From: Microbulbifer variabilis
GTDB lineage: Bacteria; Pseudomonadota; Gammaproteobacteria; Pseudomonadales; Cellvibrionaceae
DNA length: 64,000 nt
Reading direction: 5' to 3'
Assembly: GCF_023716485.1 (NCBI RefSeq)
Contig: NZ_CP092418.1
Coordinates: 1,471,001-1,535,000, forward strand
In this document: positions 53,655 to 63,212 of the stretch, piece by piece
Position numbering within the stretch: the stretch's first letter is position 1
Layout of the letters: every line of letters starts with the position of its first letter
Made by a program: the position numbers and the translations under genes
Notes under the pieces: generated by a model
Told to the model about the DNA's origin: nothing
What the model saw: only the letters and a program-made list of their open reading frames with translations
The model's database searches: none

Positions 53655-54227
53655 GTGCAACTCTTCAAGCAGTTTATCGCTGGCGCGGCAGTCGCCGCGC
53701 TGGTGGCCTTGAGTGCTACCGCCAAAGCGGGCCCCAATGGCTACACAGACCCCTACGGTGCGGATAGCTACGACTTTGCCCGCGTCACCGAGGTTACTCC
53801 CGTTTACACCGATATTCAGGTCCGTAACCCGCGCACTTACTGCCGGGATGAGCCGGTGGCCTACCGGGAGCCCGCTTCTCCGGCGGGTACTGTGGTTGGC
53901 GGGCTGATCGGTGCCGCTGTTGGCAACAGCTTGGGACGTGGCGGTCATCATGGTCGCTATCACCACCATCACGGCCAACGGGCTGGAGCCACTGTTGCGG
54001 GCGCACTGGTGGGAGCGCTGGTGGGTAACCAGATCAGTCGGGCCAACGCCCCAACTTATTACGCCACTGAATCTCGTTGCCAGGTTGTCGACGAGTTCAG
54101 TACACAGCGGGAATTAGTCGGATACGATGTGCGCTATCGGTATAATGGTCAGGTTTATCTGACTCGTACAGATTACCACCCGGGCGAGAGAATCCGGGTT
54201 CGTGTCGCAGTCTCGCCGGCGCCTTGA
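53655..54227 (+). CDS. Glycine-zipper 2TM domain envelope protein
   Basis: The 190-residue protein has a signal peptide (FIAGAAVAALVALSATAKA), a beta-rich part with DFARVTEVTPVYTDIQVRNP and a glycine-zipper double segment (AGTVVGGLIGAAVGNSLG and GATVAGALVGALVGNQI) separated by a His-rich loop (HHGRYHHHHGQ). Such proteins (Rickettsia 17-kDa antigen-like) sit in the outer membrane or periplasm. The GTG at 53655 has GGGAG seven bases upstream and gives a clean signal peptide; ATG at 53634 is the alternative. Confidence 0.85.
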   Translation: MQLFKQFIAGAAVAALVALSATAKAGPNGYTDPYGADSYDFARVTEVTPVYTDIQVRNPRTYCRDEPVAYREPASPAGTVVGGLIGAAVGNSLGRGGHHGRYHHHHGQRAGATVAGALVGALVGNQISRANAPTYYATESRCQVVDEFSTQRELVGYDVRYRYNGQVYLTRTDYHPGERIRVRVAVSPAP

Positions 54228-54290
54228 GCCGGCGGAAGGCGGTCGAAATAGTAAAAGGTGGAAAACCAGGACATCCACAGGAGCCGCACA

Positions 54291-54608
54291 GTGAAATCGA
54301 GCCGCACTTTTATTCGGCATTTTCTTTTCCTTATCGTTTTGTTTCCCGGTCTATGTGCTGCCTCCTGGCAGGGTGGGCCGGCTCCGCAGAGGGAAAACTT
54401 CCGGCATGAGTTCCGCTGGGTACAGGATGGGGGTGTTTCCCGGGAAAAGGCCGCTTCGATTGTGAAACGGCGTTTTGGCGGCAAAATATTATCGGTCTCT
54501 GAAACCCGCAAACAAGGCCAGGTGGTCTACCGGGTAAAGGGGCTGTCCGATAAGAGTCAGGTCTATGTAGTTTTTGTGGACAAGAAGAGCGGTAGGATCT
54601 CCCGTTAA
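54291..54608 (+). CDS. PepSY domain protein
   Basis: The 105-residue protein has a signal peptide (FIRHFLFLIVLFPGLCAA) and a PepSY-like module (GGVSREKAASIVKRRFGGKILSVSETRKQGQVVYRVKGLSDKS-type order, residues 48-95) ending in VVFVDKKSGRI. PepSY proteins are often periplasmic inhibitors or sensors. It lies 39 bases before a response regulator and kinase, a frequent arrangement. The GTG at 54291 has AGGAG eight bases upstream. Confidence 0.85.
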   Translation: MKSSRTFIRHFLFLIVLFPGLCAASWQGGPAPQRENFRHEFRWVQDGGVSREKAASIVKRRFGGKILSVSETRKQGQVVYRVKGLSDKSQVYVVFVDKKSGRISR

Positions 54609-54647
54609 TCAACCGCTACCACAGACTCGCAGTACAAGGGAAAGAAT

Positions 54648-55322
54648 ATGCGCGCACTATTAGTCGAAGATGAAGTTTTACTGCGCCAGCAGCTGGCAGA
54701 ATCACTGCGCGGCGCTGGCTATACCGTAGATGAGGCGCCGGATGGAGAAGAAGCGCTCTACCTGGGGCGTGAATATCCTTACGATGTTGCGGTTATGGAT
54801 CTGGGGCTGCCAAAAATGGATGGCATTCAGGTGATTCAGACACTGCGTGGCGAAGACAAGCATTTCCCTATCCTGATTCTCACCGCTCGCGGCCACTGGC
54901 AGGAGCGTGTGGCCGGCTTGGAAGCTGGTGGTGACGACTATCTGGTAAAGCCCTTCCACACCGAGGAGTTACTGGCGAGATTGAATGCGCTGGTGCGGCG
55001 CTCCGCCGGGTTTTCTTCACCCACGATCAAAGCGGGCCCGATACTGCTGGATACCAGCTCTCAGCGGGTCACAGTCAACGATACCGAACTGGAGTTGACC
55101 TCTTTTGAATACAAGGTGCTCGAATACCTGATGCTGCACCCGGATGAAGTAGTCTCCAAGACCACCCTCACCGAACATATCTATGAACAGGACTGCGACC
55201 GGGATAGCAATGTGATCGAAGTGTTTATCGGGCGCCTGCGCAAGAAATTTGATGCGGCGGCACAGCTTAAGCCCATCGAAACCCTGCGTGGCCGCGGATA
55301 CCGCTTTATGGCTCCCAGTTGA
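54648..55322 (+). CDS. OmpR/PhoP-family response regulator
   Basis: The 224-residue protein has a receiver domain (VEDEVLLRQQLAESL at the start, phospho-Asp in VAVMDLGLPKMDG near residue 51, ILTARGHWQERVAG, DYLVKPF with the conserved Lys) and a winged-helix DNA-binding domain (ELTSFEYKVLEYLMLHPDEVVSK, VIEVFIGRLRKKFD, TLRGRGYRF). It is closest in pattern to PhoP/QseB. The kinase gene follows after 12 bases. Confidence 0.95.
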   Translation: MRALLVEDEVLLRQQLAESLRGAGYTVDEAPDGEEALYLGREYPYDVAVMDLGLPKMDGIQVIQTLRGEDKHFPILILTARGHWQERVAGLEAGGDDYLVKPFHTEELLARLNALVRRSAGFSSPTIKAGPILLDTSSQRVTVNDTELELTSFEYKVLEYLMLHPDEVVSKTTLTEHIYEQDCDRDSNVIEVFIGRLRKKFDAAAQLKPIETLRGRGYRFMAPS

Positions 55323-55334
55323 CCCTGATTTGTA

Positions 55335-56687
55335 ATGCAACTGTTTTCCTTTTGGCTGAATTCTCTAAAAGGCCGCCTGGCACTAGTTACCAGCCTGGTG
55401 CTGGTGGCATTTGTGCTGTTGATTTCCGGGGTGCTGGAGCACGCTTATCGCACCTCTTTGAATGAGGCTAAACAGCGCGAGCTGCAGCTTTATATCTACA
55501 CCCTGTTGGCACTGGCGGAACCTGAGGGCGAGAGTCTGGTGCTGCCGCCCGAACTGCCCGAACAGCGCTTCAACCAGCCAGATTCCGGCCTGATTGGCGC
55601 AGTTTTGGATGGGCAAGGGCGGGTAATTTGGCGTTCTGAATCGGCCCTGGCAATGCCAGAGGTGGAATTTTCCCCGCTGCCGCAAGGGCAGCAGTCTTTT
55701 ATGCGTATTTCCCTGCCAGGTGGCGATGCCAATTACAGCAGCTTCCGCCAGGGAGTGGCTTGGGGTCTGGAAAATGAGCACCCTTTCACCTTTGTAGTGC
55801 TGGAGGATGCGGCGCCGCTACAGGCACAGGTCGGGCAGTTCCGTTCGACCATCTGGCAGTGGCTGGGGGTGGCGGCGCTGTTGCTGGTCTTGGCTCAATG
55901 GCTGGTATTGCGCTGGGGATTTGCGCCGTTAAGCGCACTGGCGCAGGCCCTGCGCGATATGCAGCAGGGTGGCAGCGATCGCCTGGAGGGAAACTTCCCG
56001 CTGGAGTTGCGCCCGCTTACCGACAACCTGAACCTGTTGATTGAAAATGAGCGGCGTCAGCGTGAGAAGACCCGCCATACCTTGGCGGACCTGGCCCACA
56101 GTCTGAAAACGCCACTGGCGGTACTCAAAGGGTTGAGCCTGGAAAAGGACCCCGATGCCGCCGGAAAAACCCTTGCGGATCAAGTACAGCGTATGGACAG
56201 TATTATTAGCTACCAACTTCAGCGCGCGGTAGCCAGCTCCCCTAAGTCTATCCTGCGCGGTATTGCCGTGGCGCCACTTCTGGAAAAAATCCTGGATGCC
56301 CTGGAAAAAGTCTATCGCAGCAGGCCCTGTGAAGTGCGAAGGGAGTGTACTGAGAACGCCCTGTTCTATGGGGATGAGGGCGATTTGATGGAGCTGCTTG
56401 GCAACCTGCTCGATAATGCTTACAAGTACGGTGCCGGCCAGGTTCGAGTTGTTATTGAGAACCCCGAGGAGGGGCGCAAGCTCTCTATCCGGGTCGCTGA
56501 TAATGGGCCCGGCCTAGATAGCGACAAATGGCGCGAAGTAACCCAGCGCGGAGTACGTGCCGACCAGCAGCAGCCTGGCCAGGGTATTGGCCTGGCTGTT
56601 GTGGTGGACATTGTTGAGAGTTACCAGGGGCAAATCAGCGCTGAATCTCTTCCCAAAGGGGGCACGGAAATTACTGTACTGCTGTAG
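55335..56687 (+). CDS. PhoQ-like sensor histidine kinase
   Basis: The 450-residue protein has two membrane segments (about residues 14-34 and 173-195) around a periplasmic sensor domain rich in acidic residues, a HAMP-like linker, the phospho-His in LADLAHSLKTPLAVLKG near residue 254, the N box ELLGNLLDNAYKYGAGQV near residue 355, RVADNGPGL and GQGIGLAVVVDIVESY. The layout is that of PhoQ-type kinases. The signal is unknown; the neighbouring PepSY protein may tune it. Confidence 0.94.
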   Translation: MQLFSFWLNSLKGRLALVTSLVLVAFVLLISGVLEHAYRTSLNEAKQRELQLYIYTLLALAEPEGESLVLPPELPEQRFNQPDSGLIGAVLDGQGRVIWRSESALAMPEVEFSPLPQGQQSFMRISLPGGDANYSSFRQGVAWGLENEHPFTFVVLEDAAPLQAQVGQFRSTIWQWLGVAALLLVLAQWLVLRWGFAPLSALAQALRDMQQGGSDRLEGNFPLELRPLTDNLNLLIENERRQREKTRHTLADLAHSLKTPLAVLKGLSLEKDPDAAGKTLADQVQRMDSIISYQLQRAVASSPKSILRGIAVAPLLEKILDALEKVYRSRPCEVRRECTENALFYGDEGDLMELLGNLLDNAYKYGAGQVRVVIENPEEGRKLSIRVADNGPGLDSDKWREVTQRGVRADQQQPGQGIGLAVVVDIVESYQGQISAESLPKGGTEITVLL

Positions 56688-56718
56688 TTACTACGTGGCC
56701 CCTCCGGATCGTCACTCG

Positions 56719-58521
56719 CTAAAACCAATCGACTCGCATATCGAACGGCAGGTTATTGCCACTTTGCAGCAGGCTTATTTGCGGCTGGATATTGGGTAGT
56801 TCCCATTCAAAATAAAAGAGGGCGGTGTGCAACTTGCCACGGTAAAAATTGCCATCTTCCTCGCTGGTAGTTCCTTCCAGGGCATTCGCGGCGATAACCG
56901 CCTGTCGCAGCCAGATCCAGGCCACCATAATGCAGCCGAAAACATCCAGGTAGAGAGTGGCATTACTGAGCCCGCGATCCACATCCTCCTGTAATTGCGT
57001 AAACAGGGCCATGCCCGTTTCGTCGAGCTTTTGCAAGGATTCCTCCAGGGTATCGGCCATGCTAACCAAGCTCTCTTTCTGCCGTGCTTCCAATACCGTT
57101 TTGCGGATTTCCGTTTGCAGCAGCTGGTAGGCCTGGAAATTTTTGCTGGGCACTTTGCGCGCGAGTAGATCGAGGGCGTGGATACCTTCAGTGCCCTCGT
57201 GGATGGCGTTCAGGCGATTATCCCGATAAAGCTGTTCCAGGGGGAATTCCCGAATATAACCGGCGCCGCCGAGTACCTGGATGGCCAGTTCATTGGCTTT
57301 TAGGCAGTATTTGGAGGGCCAGGATTTCACTACCGGAGTAATCAGGTCTAACAGAGTGGCTGCCAGCTGGCTCTCTTCTTCCGTGGGTGCGCTGTGCTGG
57401 TCTTCATAAAGAGAAGTGGCGTACATACTTAAGCCCAGGCCACCCTCGGCATAGGCCTTTTGCATCAGCAGCATACGGCGAATGTCTGCATGTTGAATAA
57501 TGGGTACTTGCTTGGCGCTGGGGTCCTGGTTGGAAGGCAGGCGTCCCTGGGGGCGGTCCTTGGCATACTGCAGGGAGTAGGCATAGCCCTGATAGCCCAG
57601 AATAGAGGCCCCTGCGCCGACACTGATCCGAGCTTCATTCATCATCTGGAACATATATTTGAGCCCCTGGTGAGGCTCACCGATCAGGTAGCCCACTGCG
57701 CCCTGATCCTCACCAAAGCTCAATACTGTAGAGGTCGTGTTGCGAAAGCCCATTTTATGCAGCAATCCCGCCAGTTTTACATCGTTGGGCTGGGCTACCT
57801 GGCCGTTTTCATCAAGGAGCATTTTAGGCACTAAAAATAGGGATATTCCCTTAACGCCGGCGGGGGCACCCTTGATTTTTGCCAATACCAGATGAACGAT
57901 ATTTTCTGTCAGAGACTGGTCGCCACCGGAGATATACATCTTTTGTCCGCGAATACGGTAGCTGCCATCTTCAGCCTGTTCGGCACTGGTGCGGATATCG
58001 GCCAGAGCTGAGCCCTGATCGGGCTCTGTGAGGGCCATAGTGCCGGCGAAGCGGCCATCGAGCATCTGCGGCAAAAACTGTGCCTTTAGGCTGTCGCTGG
58101 CAAATGAGCGCAGTAGGTTGGCGGCGGCAATAGTCAGGAAGGGGTAGCAAGCGCTGGCAATATTTGCGGCACTAACATAGCCAAGGGCCGTGCTGATTAT
58201 CGCTTTGGGCAGCTGCATGCCGCCTTCATCAAAATTGCAATGCCCCGCGAGAAAACCGGCCTCCGAGAGGGCATCCCAAGATTGTTTGGTCTCTGCGATC
58301 ATCTGTATTTTTTCGCCATCAAAGTTGGGCTCATTGGCATCGCCCTTGGCATTGTGGTTGGCGAAAAATTTTTCGGCAATAGTGCGTGCGGTTTTCAGTG
58401 TTGCATCGAAAACTTCCCTGGAATGCTCCTTGTAACGTGGTCGCTGTAGCAGCGCTTCGGTATCGAGAAATTCATAGAGTAGAAATTCGGTATCACGGTC
58501 GTTGAGCAATGAATTAGTCAT
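56719..58521 (-). CDS. Acyl-CoA dehydrogenase, 600-residue type
   Basis: The 600-residue FAD enzyme has the substrate and flavin segments GTMALTEPDQGSALADIRTSAEQ near residue 160, YRIRGQKMYISGGDQ near residue 193, the long helical domain with EARISVGAGASILGYQGYAY and the late IHEGTEGIHALDLL with the catalytic Glu near residue 440, plus a 150-residue C-terminal extension typical of the DmdC/FadE-like long group. The role is beta-oxidation or a related pathway. The start with GAGGTAAGC upstream gives the N terminus TNSLLNDRDTEFLLYE. Confidence 0.93.
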   Translation of the reverse strand: MTNSLLNDRDTEFLLYEFLDTEALLQRPRYKEHSREVFDATLKTARTIAEKFFANHNAKGDANEPNFDGEKIQMIAETKQSWDALSEAGFLAGHCNFDEGGMQLPKAIISTALGYVSAANIASACYPFLTIAAANLLRSFASDSLKAQFLPQMLDGRFAGTMALTEPDQGSALADIRTSAEQAEDGSYRIRGQKMYISGGDQSLTENIVHLVLAKIKGAPAGVKGISLFLVPKMLLDENGQVAQPNDVKLAGLLHKMGFRNTTSTVLSFGEDQGAVGYLIGEPHQGLKYMFQMMNEARISVGAGASILGYQGYAYSLQYAKDRPQGRLPSNQDPSAKQVPIIQHADIRRMLLMQKAYAEGGLGLSMYATSLYEDQHSAPTEEESQLAATLLDLITPVVKSWPSKYCLKANELAIQVLGGAGYIREFPLEQLYRDNRLNAIHEGTEGIHALDLLARKVPSKNFQAYQLLQTEIRKTVLEARQKESLVSMADTLEESLQKLDETGMALFTQLQEDVDRGLSNATLYLDVFGCIMVAWIWLRQAVIAANALEGTTSEEDGNFYRGKLHTALFYFEWELPNIQPQISLLQSGNNLPFDMRVDWF

Positions 58522-58818
58522 GCTTACCTCATTATTTTTTTTATGGAGCAAATGTACATATTAGTCCGACTACAAAAATTTCAAATCCACTGCACTATTG
58601 CTGGAGATAGACACTCGTGCCGTGCTGATCAAATATTTTTTAAGTGCTGGATAAATAAATGTCTAGTTGGTGATTGAATGGCAGATAAGTAAACGCTGAG
58701 GCTCAAAATTGGGCAATGACTTTTTGTGTGAATGCGCTTGGCGATATGGTGGTAGAAGGCCGTGGGCCATAGACTGGCAATGGTCTTTACAACTGCGGAT
58801 AGCGCAAAAAAAGAAGGG

Positions 58819-59892
58819 TTAGTCGGTAGCGTTCTGGTAGGTGGGTACAGTCCCTTCGGTGGGGCGGGGGGTCACTTGTCGCCATAAACTGCGGGCGAGA
58901 TCTGCGGGGTCTTGCTTACAGCCCTGTGCTATCCAGGCAGCAATAGCTTGTGCGACATCTGGCCATTGGATACGTACAGATTTTGGCCCCTCCTGCAACC
59001 AGGTGTGAATACTATTGGCATCTATGGAGCGTACGATCTTCGCCAGCTTTAGTTGTTCCAGTGCTTGGGCATTGGCTTCCTGTTCAAATTGATAGGCCAG
59101 TGGTCGGCTTAGGATGGGTTTGCCTTGAGCCAGGGTCTCTGCCAGTAATTCAAAACCACTGTTACAGATTACTGCACGGGCATTGACCAAGTCCTGTTGG
59201 AATCCTAGTGTGGAAGGCGACTTTATCTGGATATTGTTTGCCGTGGGCAGATTTTCTGGCACACCGTAAACAATAAATTGCCGTTCTACTTTGGCCAGTT
59301 CCTCCAGCATGGGTATTGGGTGTTCAAAGGGCAAGTAGACCAGAATGTAATCTTCTGTGTCACTCACGGGTTTGGGTTGAGGGGGGACTATGGGCGGTAA
59401 TATGGGGTTGCCAAAGTGATGCCAGTGCAAACCCAGGCTTTTTTTTGTGGGAGCAAAGATACGTAAAACGGTATGAAAAGGCCAGTTATACCTGGGCATG
59501 GGAATCGAGTGTAAAAAAGCGTATTGGTGACCGATACCCACACTGGGCTTTTTGCGCATTTTCGCCGCCCAGGCGGTGACAGGTTCATAGTCACTGATGA
59601 TTAGGTCGTATTCGCTAACTGGCAGTTTGCGGACATCCTGGATTAATTGGCGCAATTTAGCCTGGGCAACCGTGGCCAAGCTTCTAAGGCGCCCCTCACT
59701 GTGGACAATGGTCATTCCCTCCCGCCACCAATAGTCGCCAAACAATTCCATGCCAAACAGGTTTTCCTTTGGTCGACCTGAAAACAGCCATTGGATTTCA
59801 AGTTCTGGGTATTGTTGCAATGCCTTTGCCAATGTGCGTGAACGGGCAATATGTCCATTGCCGGTGGCCTGAACGCCATAGAGTATTTTCAT
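58819..59892 (-). CDS. MJ1255/VC2487-type glycosyltransferase
   Basis: The 357-residue protein starts KILYGVQATGNGHIARSRTLAKAL, the GT-B start with GNGH as in the MJ1255/VC2487 group, and has DLIISDYEPVTAWAA near residue 97 and the donor-binding C-terminal part with VICNSGFELLAETLAQGKPILSRPL near residue 243. The sugar and acceptor are unknown. It overlaps by four bases the PAP2 phosphatase gene upstream, so the two are translated together. Confidence 0.85.
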   Translation of the reverse strand: MKILYGVQATGNGHIARSRTLAKALQQYPELEIQWLFSGRPKENLFGMELFGDYWWREGMTIVHSEGRLRSLATVAQAKLRQLIQDVRKLPVSEYDLIISDYEPVTAWAAKMRKKPSVGIGHQYAFLHSIPMPRYNWPFHTVLRIFAPTKKSLGLHWHHFGNPILPPIVPPQPKPVSDTEDYILVYLPFEHPIPMLEELAKVERQFIVYGVPENLPTANNIQIKSPSTLGFQQDLVNARAVICNSGFELLAETLAQGKPILSRPLAYQFEQEANAQALEQLKLAKIVRSIDANSIHTWLQEGPKSVRIQWPDVAQAIAAWIAQGCKQDPADLARSLWRQVTPRPTEGTVPTYQNATD

Positions 59893-60395
59893 AAAAGGAC
59901 GGCACCAGAGGCTAATGCGACACATGAACCGAGAAGGGCACCGGCGAAAATATCAGAAGGGAAATGTACCCCCAGGCCTACACGGGCGGCGCCCACCCCG
60001 GTCGCCCAGATATAGCCTAACCCCCACATTGGGCTGACTTGCTGAGTCATAAATGTAATAAAAAGAAAGGCTGCAGAGGTATGCCCCGAGGGCAGGCTGA
60101 AACGGTCATGGGCGATAATAATCGGGCGTATACCGGGGATAGCCTGAGGTGGACGCCTGCGGCGGGTCGTGTTTTTGATTGTCCAATAGAGAGAACGCTC
60201 TACCGCCAAGCCAGAGAATGCGGCAATAAAAAGCTGAGTGGCGGCGTTGGAAATAATATAACTGAGGAGTACGGCGACGGTGAGCCAGCCATCTCCAGAT
60301 TTGGATAGCCAAAGGTACCGTCTGCGTGAAGTGGGACGTGACGCCCGTTCCGTAAGATACAGAACCAGGGACACATCAATACTCTTCAAATTCAT
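59889..60395 (-). CDS. PAP2-family membrane phosphatase
   Basis: The 168-residue protein has about five membrane segments and the three phosphatase motifs: KNTTRRRRPP near residue 75, SLPSGHTSA near residue 99 and GAARVGLGVHFPSDI near residue 138, where the usual SR is AR. The family cleaves lipid phosphates, including undecaprenyl diphosphate. Overlap with the glycosyltransferase gene suggests action on the same lipid-linked pathway. The start has no strong ribosome site; an ATG five codons upstream is possible. Confidence 0.88.
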   Translation of the reverse strand: MNLKSIDVSLVLYLTERASRPTSRRRYLWLSKSGDGWLTVAVLLSYIISNAATQLFIAAFSGLAVERSLYWTIKNTTRRRRPPQAIPGIRPIIIAHDRFSLPSGHTSAAFLFITFMTQQVSPMWGLGYIWATGVGAARVGLGVHFPSDIFAGALLGSCVALASGAVLL

Positions 60396-60649
60396 GGATA
60401 AGTCTCGCATGCCGCAAACTTAAAAATTGATTATTGCACGGAGTTGACCAAATGATGTCGTAATAGTGAAATCTCAAAATAGATGTTATTTACGCCTATA
60501 TACCGCTTTTAAAAGCTTGGCAGAAAATTGATCCAGGATAGGTGAATAAGGCGCTAAGAAAGGAATGACTGGAAAGAGAGTCGGAGCAGCTGTCCGCGGC
60601 TCCATGATTTGCCCGTTAGAAAAAAGCAGAAAGGTTTTGAGAATAGTGG

Positions 60650-61717
60650 CTAGGCCGGCTTGATTTCGATCGTTCCAGAGCCGTGTAGATCCTCCACCAG
60701 CTTATAGCCGCAGAGTTTTGATGGCGTGAAATAGCCCCCCTCGCCCTGATAGTCGAGGAGATATTGCATGATTGCCAGGGAACCAGAGACGGTGACATCG
60801 TAGCCGTTGGCGGTGGTGAGTCGGCCAACTTTACGCTCACCGCGACGGTCATTGCGCACTTCTCCCCAAACCCAGGTTTTCTGGCCGGCACGACGCTCTT
60901 CACTGGGGCCTCGAACAGACTTGCTCACTTTTGCTTTCAGCCAGTTTTGTAGCCACTGGGTACGAAGCAGCCAACGAAATCCATTCAGGCGCTTTAGCTT
61001 CTTTGCCCTTGCCGGGCTCATGGGGATGTAGGCCTCAATATTTTGGATACCGGTTGAGTGGAAGGCAGTAGAGATATCACCCCAGGGAATTGCGACAGCA
61101 AACTTTTCACCTCGGCCAAAATCGATGGTGCGAGTAAGCTGCCCATGGCCAATGGTTTCGATTTTGCCATTGCGCCGAATGGCGCCTCCCATACCGAGGC
61201 TTTCGATAGAGGTCTTGGCTGTACCGGGGCTTAAACTCGACTCCGAGTCGAAGCCAAGCGCCAGGTGCGTGGCTGACGGCAGAGCTTGGTGTAATGCGGC
61301 AGCGAGGCAATCAGTAGGAATGACATCGAATCCCGCACCAGGGCAAAGTACGACGCCCTTGGCTTTGGCTTCATCATCAAGACGATGTGCGGTCTCATAA
61401 ACGGAAATTTCACCAGTGATATCCTGGTAGTGGGTACGGGTGTTGAGGCAGGCCCTCATCATGGATTCAGCGGTAGCAGAAAATGGACCGGCGCAGTGGA
61501 TAACCAGATAAACGTCTCGCAAGCTGCGTTCCAAGACTTCCGTATTACCCAAGTCGATGGCCATGGCCGGGAGATTAAGGGCTTCTGCCAGAGGCTGTAA
61601 TTTTTGAGCATTGCGACCAGCTAGAATGGGGCGATAACCCAGCGCTACAGCTTGGCGGGCAATCAGCTCACCAGTGTAACCATAGGCGCCATAGATCATA
61701 ATATTCTTGTTGTTCAC
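60650..61717 (-). CDS. Saccharopine dehydrogenase-like oxidoreductase
   Basis: The 355-residue protein has a Rossmann start IMIYGAYGYTGELIARQAVALG near residue 6, LAGRNAQKLQPLAEAL, VIHCAGPFSATAESMMRACLNTRTHYQDITGE near residue 73 and LCPGAGFDVIPTDCLAAAL near residue 125. This is the trans-acting enoyl-reductase/saccharopine-dehydrogenase-like group, whose members act on lipids or polyketides in some species. The GTG at 61717 has AAGGA upstream; a TTG at 61762 would add 15 residues. Confidence 0.85.
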   Translation of the reverse strand: MNNKNIMIYGAYGYTGELIARQAVALGYRPILAGRNAQKLQPLAEALNLPAMAIDLGNTEVLERSLRDVYLVIHCAGPFSATAESMMRACLNTRTHYQDITGEISVYETAHRLDDEAKAKGVVLCPGAGFDVIPTDCLAAALHQALPSATHLALGFDSESSLSPGTAKTSIESLGMGGAIRRNGKIETIGHGQLTRTIDFGRGEKFAVAIPWGDISTAFHSTGIQNIEAYIPMSPARAKKLKRLNGFRWLLRTQWLQNWLKAKVSKSVRGPSEERRAGQKTWVWGEVRNDRRGERKVGRLTTANGYDVTVSGSLAIMQYLLDYQGEGGYFTPSKLCGYKLVEDLHGSGTIEIKPA

Positions 61718-61878
61718 CGGTTTTCCTTGTGGGTTCGAGAGCGGGTTGTCCGAGAGGATCAAGCTTGTTTGTCAGGCGCCAAATTTTATCGATTAATATC
61801 GGCTTCTGTCTGACACGAGAGGTTATCCCTCTGGCATTAAATGGCGCAAGACAGGGATTGGAGACTGATTGGATTTAT

Positions 61879-62127
61879 TTATTCTGGCGCTTTTTTTACG
61901 TGGGTGTTATCCATCATTTCGAAGGCTTTTTCGAGTTTAAAGCGGGGGAATGTTTTTCCATCCTCTGAGACTGTGTCGCTAAACATAGCGTAAGGCCTAG
62001 CCGAAACAATATAGTTTCCGTAGAGCGCGCGATAGATCACCAGGAGCTCTTCTGTTTCGCTATGGATGGCCGTGTGCAGGACTTCGTAAAGATTTCCTTT
62101 GTAGTGGCGATAAAGGCCGGGTTTCAT
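61879..62127 (-). CDS. DUF1653 family protein
   Basis: The 82-residue protein starts KPGLYRHYKGNLYEVLHTAIHSETEE and continues LVIYRALYGNYIVSARPYAMF, both hallmarks of DUF1653, a small beta-barrel-like domain. The end FPRFKLEK is also typical. No function is known. It lies 14 bases downstream of the DUF3301 gene on the same strand. Confidence 0.9.
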   Translation of the reverse strand: MKPGLYRHYKGNLYEVLHTAIHSETEELLVIYRALYGNYIVSARPYAMFSDTVSEDGKTFPRFKLEKAFEMMDNTHVKKAPE

Positions 62128-62141
62128 CAACAAATACCAAG

Positions 62142-62462
62142 TTAACTCAAATGGTGTGGAGACAGCTGTAGCTGCTCAATACGGCGGCCGTGGAGAATTG
62201 CTACACCGGAATAGCGATGTTCTCCAGTGGAAGTAAATTCAAACTCATAACTGCGTTGCAGGCTGATCTGGCCACGACGGTTACGCTTTAAGCGGGTGCG
62301 TACCAGCACAACCGTATCGTCGAGAAGTTGCACTCCCAGTTGTTTGCAGTGATTGGTCGCAGCGCGTCTGACATGTTCTTTTGCTGCCATATTGGCCCAG
62401 ATATACCAAGCCACGGTAGCTAATAGTAATAACCAAAGTAGATTGTCGGGTGAGTAGTACAT
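62142..62462 (-). CDS. DUF3301 family membrane-anchored protein
   Basis: The 106-residue protein has one N-terminal membrane segment (DNLLWLLLLATVAWYIWA, residues 6-23) and the soluble pattern HCKQLGVQLLDDTVVL, RNRRGQISLQRSYEFEFTSTGEHRYSGVAILHGRRIEQL, which matches DUF3301. No function is known. It is divergent from the SDR gene with a short spacer that must contain both promoters. Confidence 0.88.
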   Translation of the reverse strand: MYYSPDNLLWLLLLATVAWYIWANMAAKEHVRRAATNHCKQLGVQLLDDTVVLVRTRLKRNRRGQISLQRSYEFEFTSTGEHRYSGVAILHGRRIEQLQLSPHHLS

Positions 62463-62516
62463 TGTTCTACAGTTGCTATGATCGCGATCCGCAAGAATAA
62501 CACTGAAGGAGAGGCG

Positions 62517-63212
62517 ATGTCTGGCACCATAATGATCACCGGTTGTAATAGAGGCATAGGTCTGGAGTTGACTGCCCAGTTTGCCAAGGATGGATGGCGT
62601 GTATTTGCCTGTTGTAGAGATCTGAAAAAGGCCGATGAACTCAACGCCTTACAGGCTAAATACCCACTGATAGAGCCCATCCAGTTGGATGTAACCGACT
62701 ATGAGCAAATGATTGCTCTCGGTAAGGCCTTGAAAGGGGAGCCTATCGATATCTTGCTCAATAATGCGGGATATTACGGCCCAAAAGGCACTGGTTTTGG
62801 CAAAGTGGACCGGGAAGAATGGCGCCGCGTATTGGAGTCCAACACCATTGCACCATACATGATGGCGGAAACTTTTTGCGATAACGTGGCGGCCAGCGAC
62901 TACAAGCTGATAGCCATGATGAGTAGCAAGGTGGGCAGTATCGCCGATAACCGCTCTGGGGGTGGTTATATTTATCGAAGCTCCAAAACAGCACTCAACC
63001 AGATCGTTAAAAGCTTGTCGATTGATCTCCATGATCGCGGAATCACAGTTATGGCATTGCACCCGGGCTGGGTAAAAACTGCGATGGGGGGCCCCGGTGC
63101 CCTGATTTCAACGGCACAAAGTGTGGCGGCCCTGAAGAAGCTGCTTACGCAAGCGGGTCAGGGTAAGAGTGGACGATTTTATAATTATGATGGCAGTGAA
63201 ATCCCCTGGTAA
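62517..63212 (+). CDS. Short-chain dehydrogenase/reductase
   Basis: The 231-residue Rossmann protein has the cofactor loop MITGCNRGIGLELTAQFA near residue 6, RDL near residue 37, LLNNAGYYGPKG near residue 80, the active-site pattern with Ser near residue 138 (MMSSKVGSI) and YIYRSSKTALNQIV near residue 153 (YxxxK). It resembles the C-factor/CsgA-like SDR group. Substrate unknown. The ATG at 62517 has GAAGGAGAGG upstream; an earlier ATG at 62478 is less likely. Confidence 0.9.
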   Translation: MSGTIMITGCNRGIGLELTAQFAKDGWRVFACCRDLKKADELNALQAKYPLIEPIQLDVTDYEQMIALGKALKGEPIDILLNNAGYYGPKGTGFGKVDREEWRRVLESNTIAPYMMAETFCDNVAASDYKLIAMMSSKVGSIADNRSGGGYIYRSSKTALNQIVKSLSIDLHDRGITVMALHPGWVKTAMGGPGALISTAQSVAALKKLLTQAGQGKSGRFYNYDGSEIPW

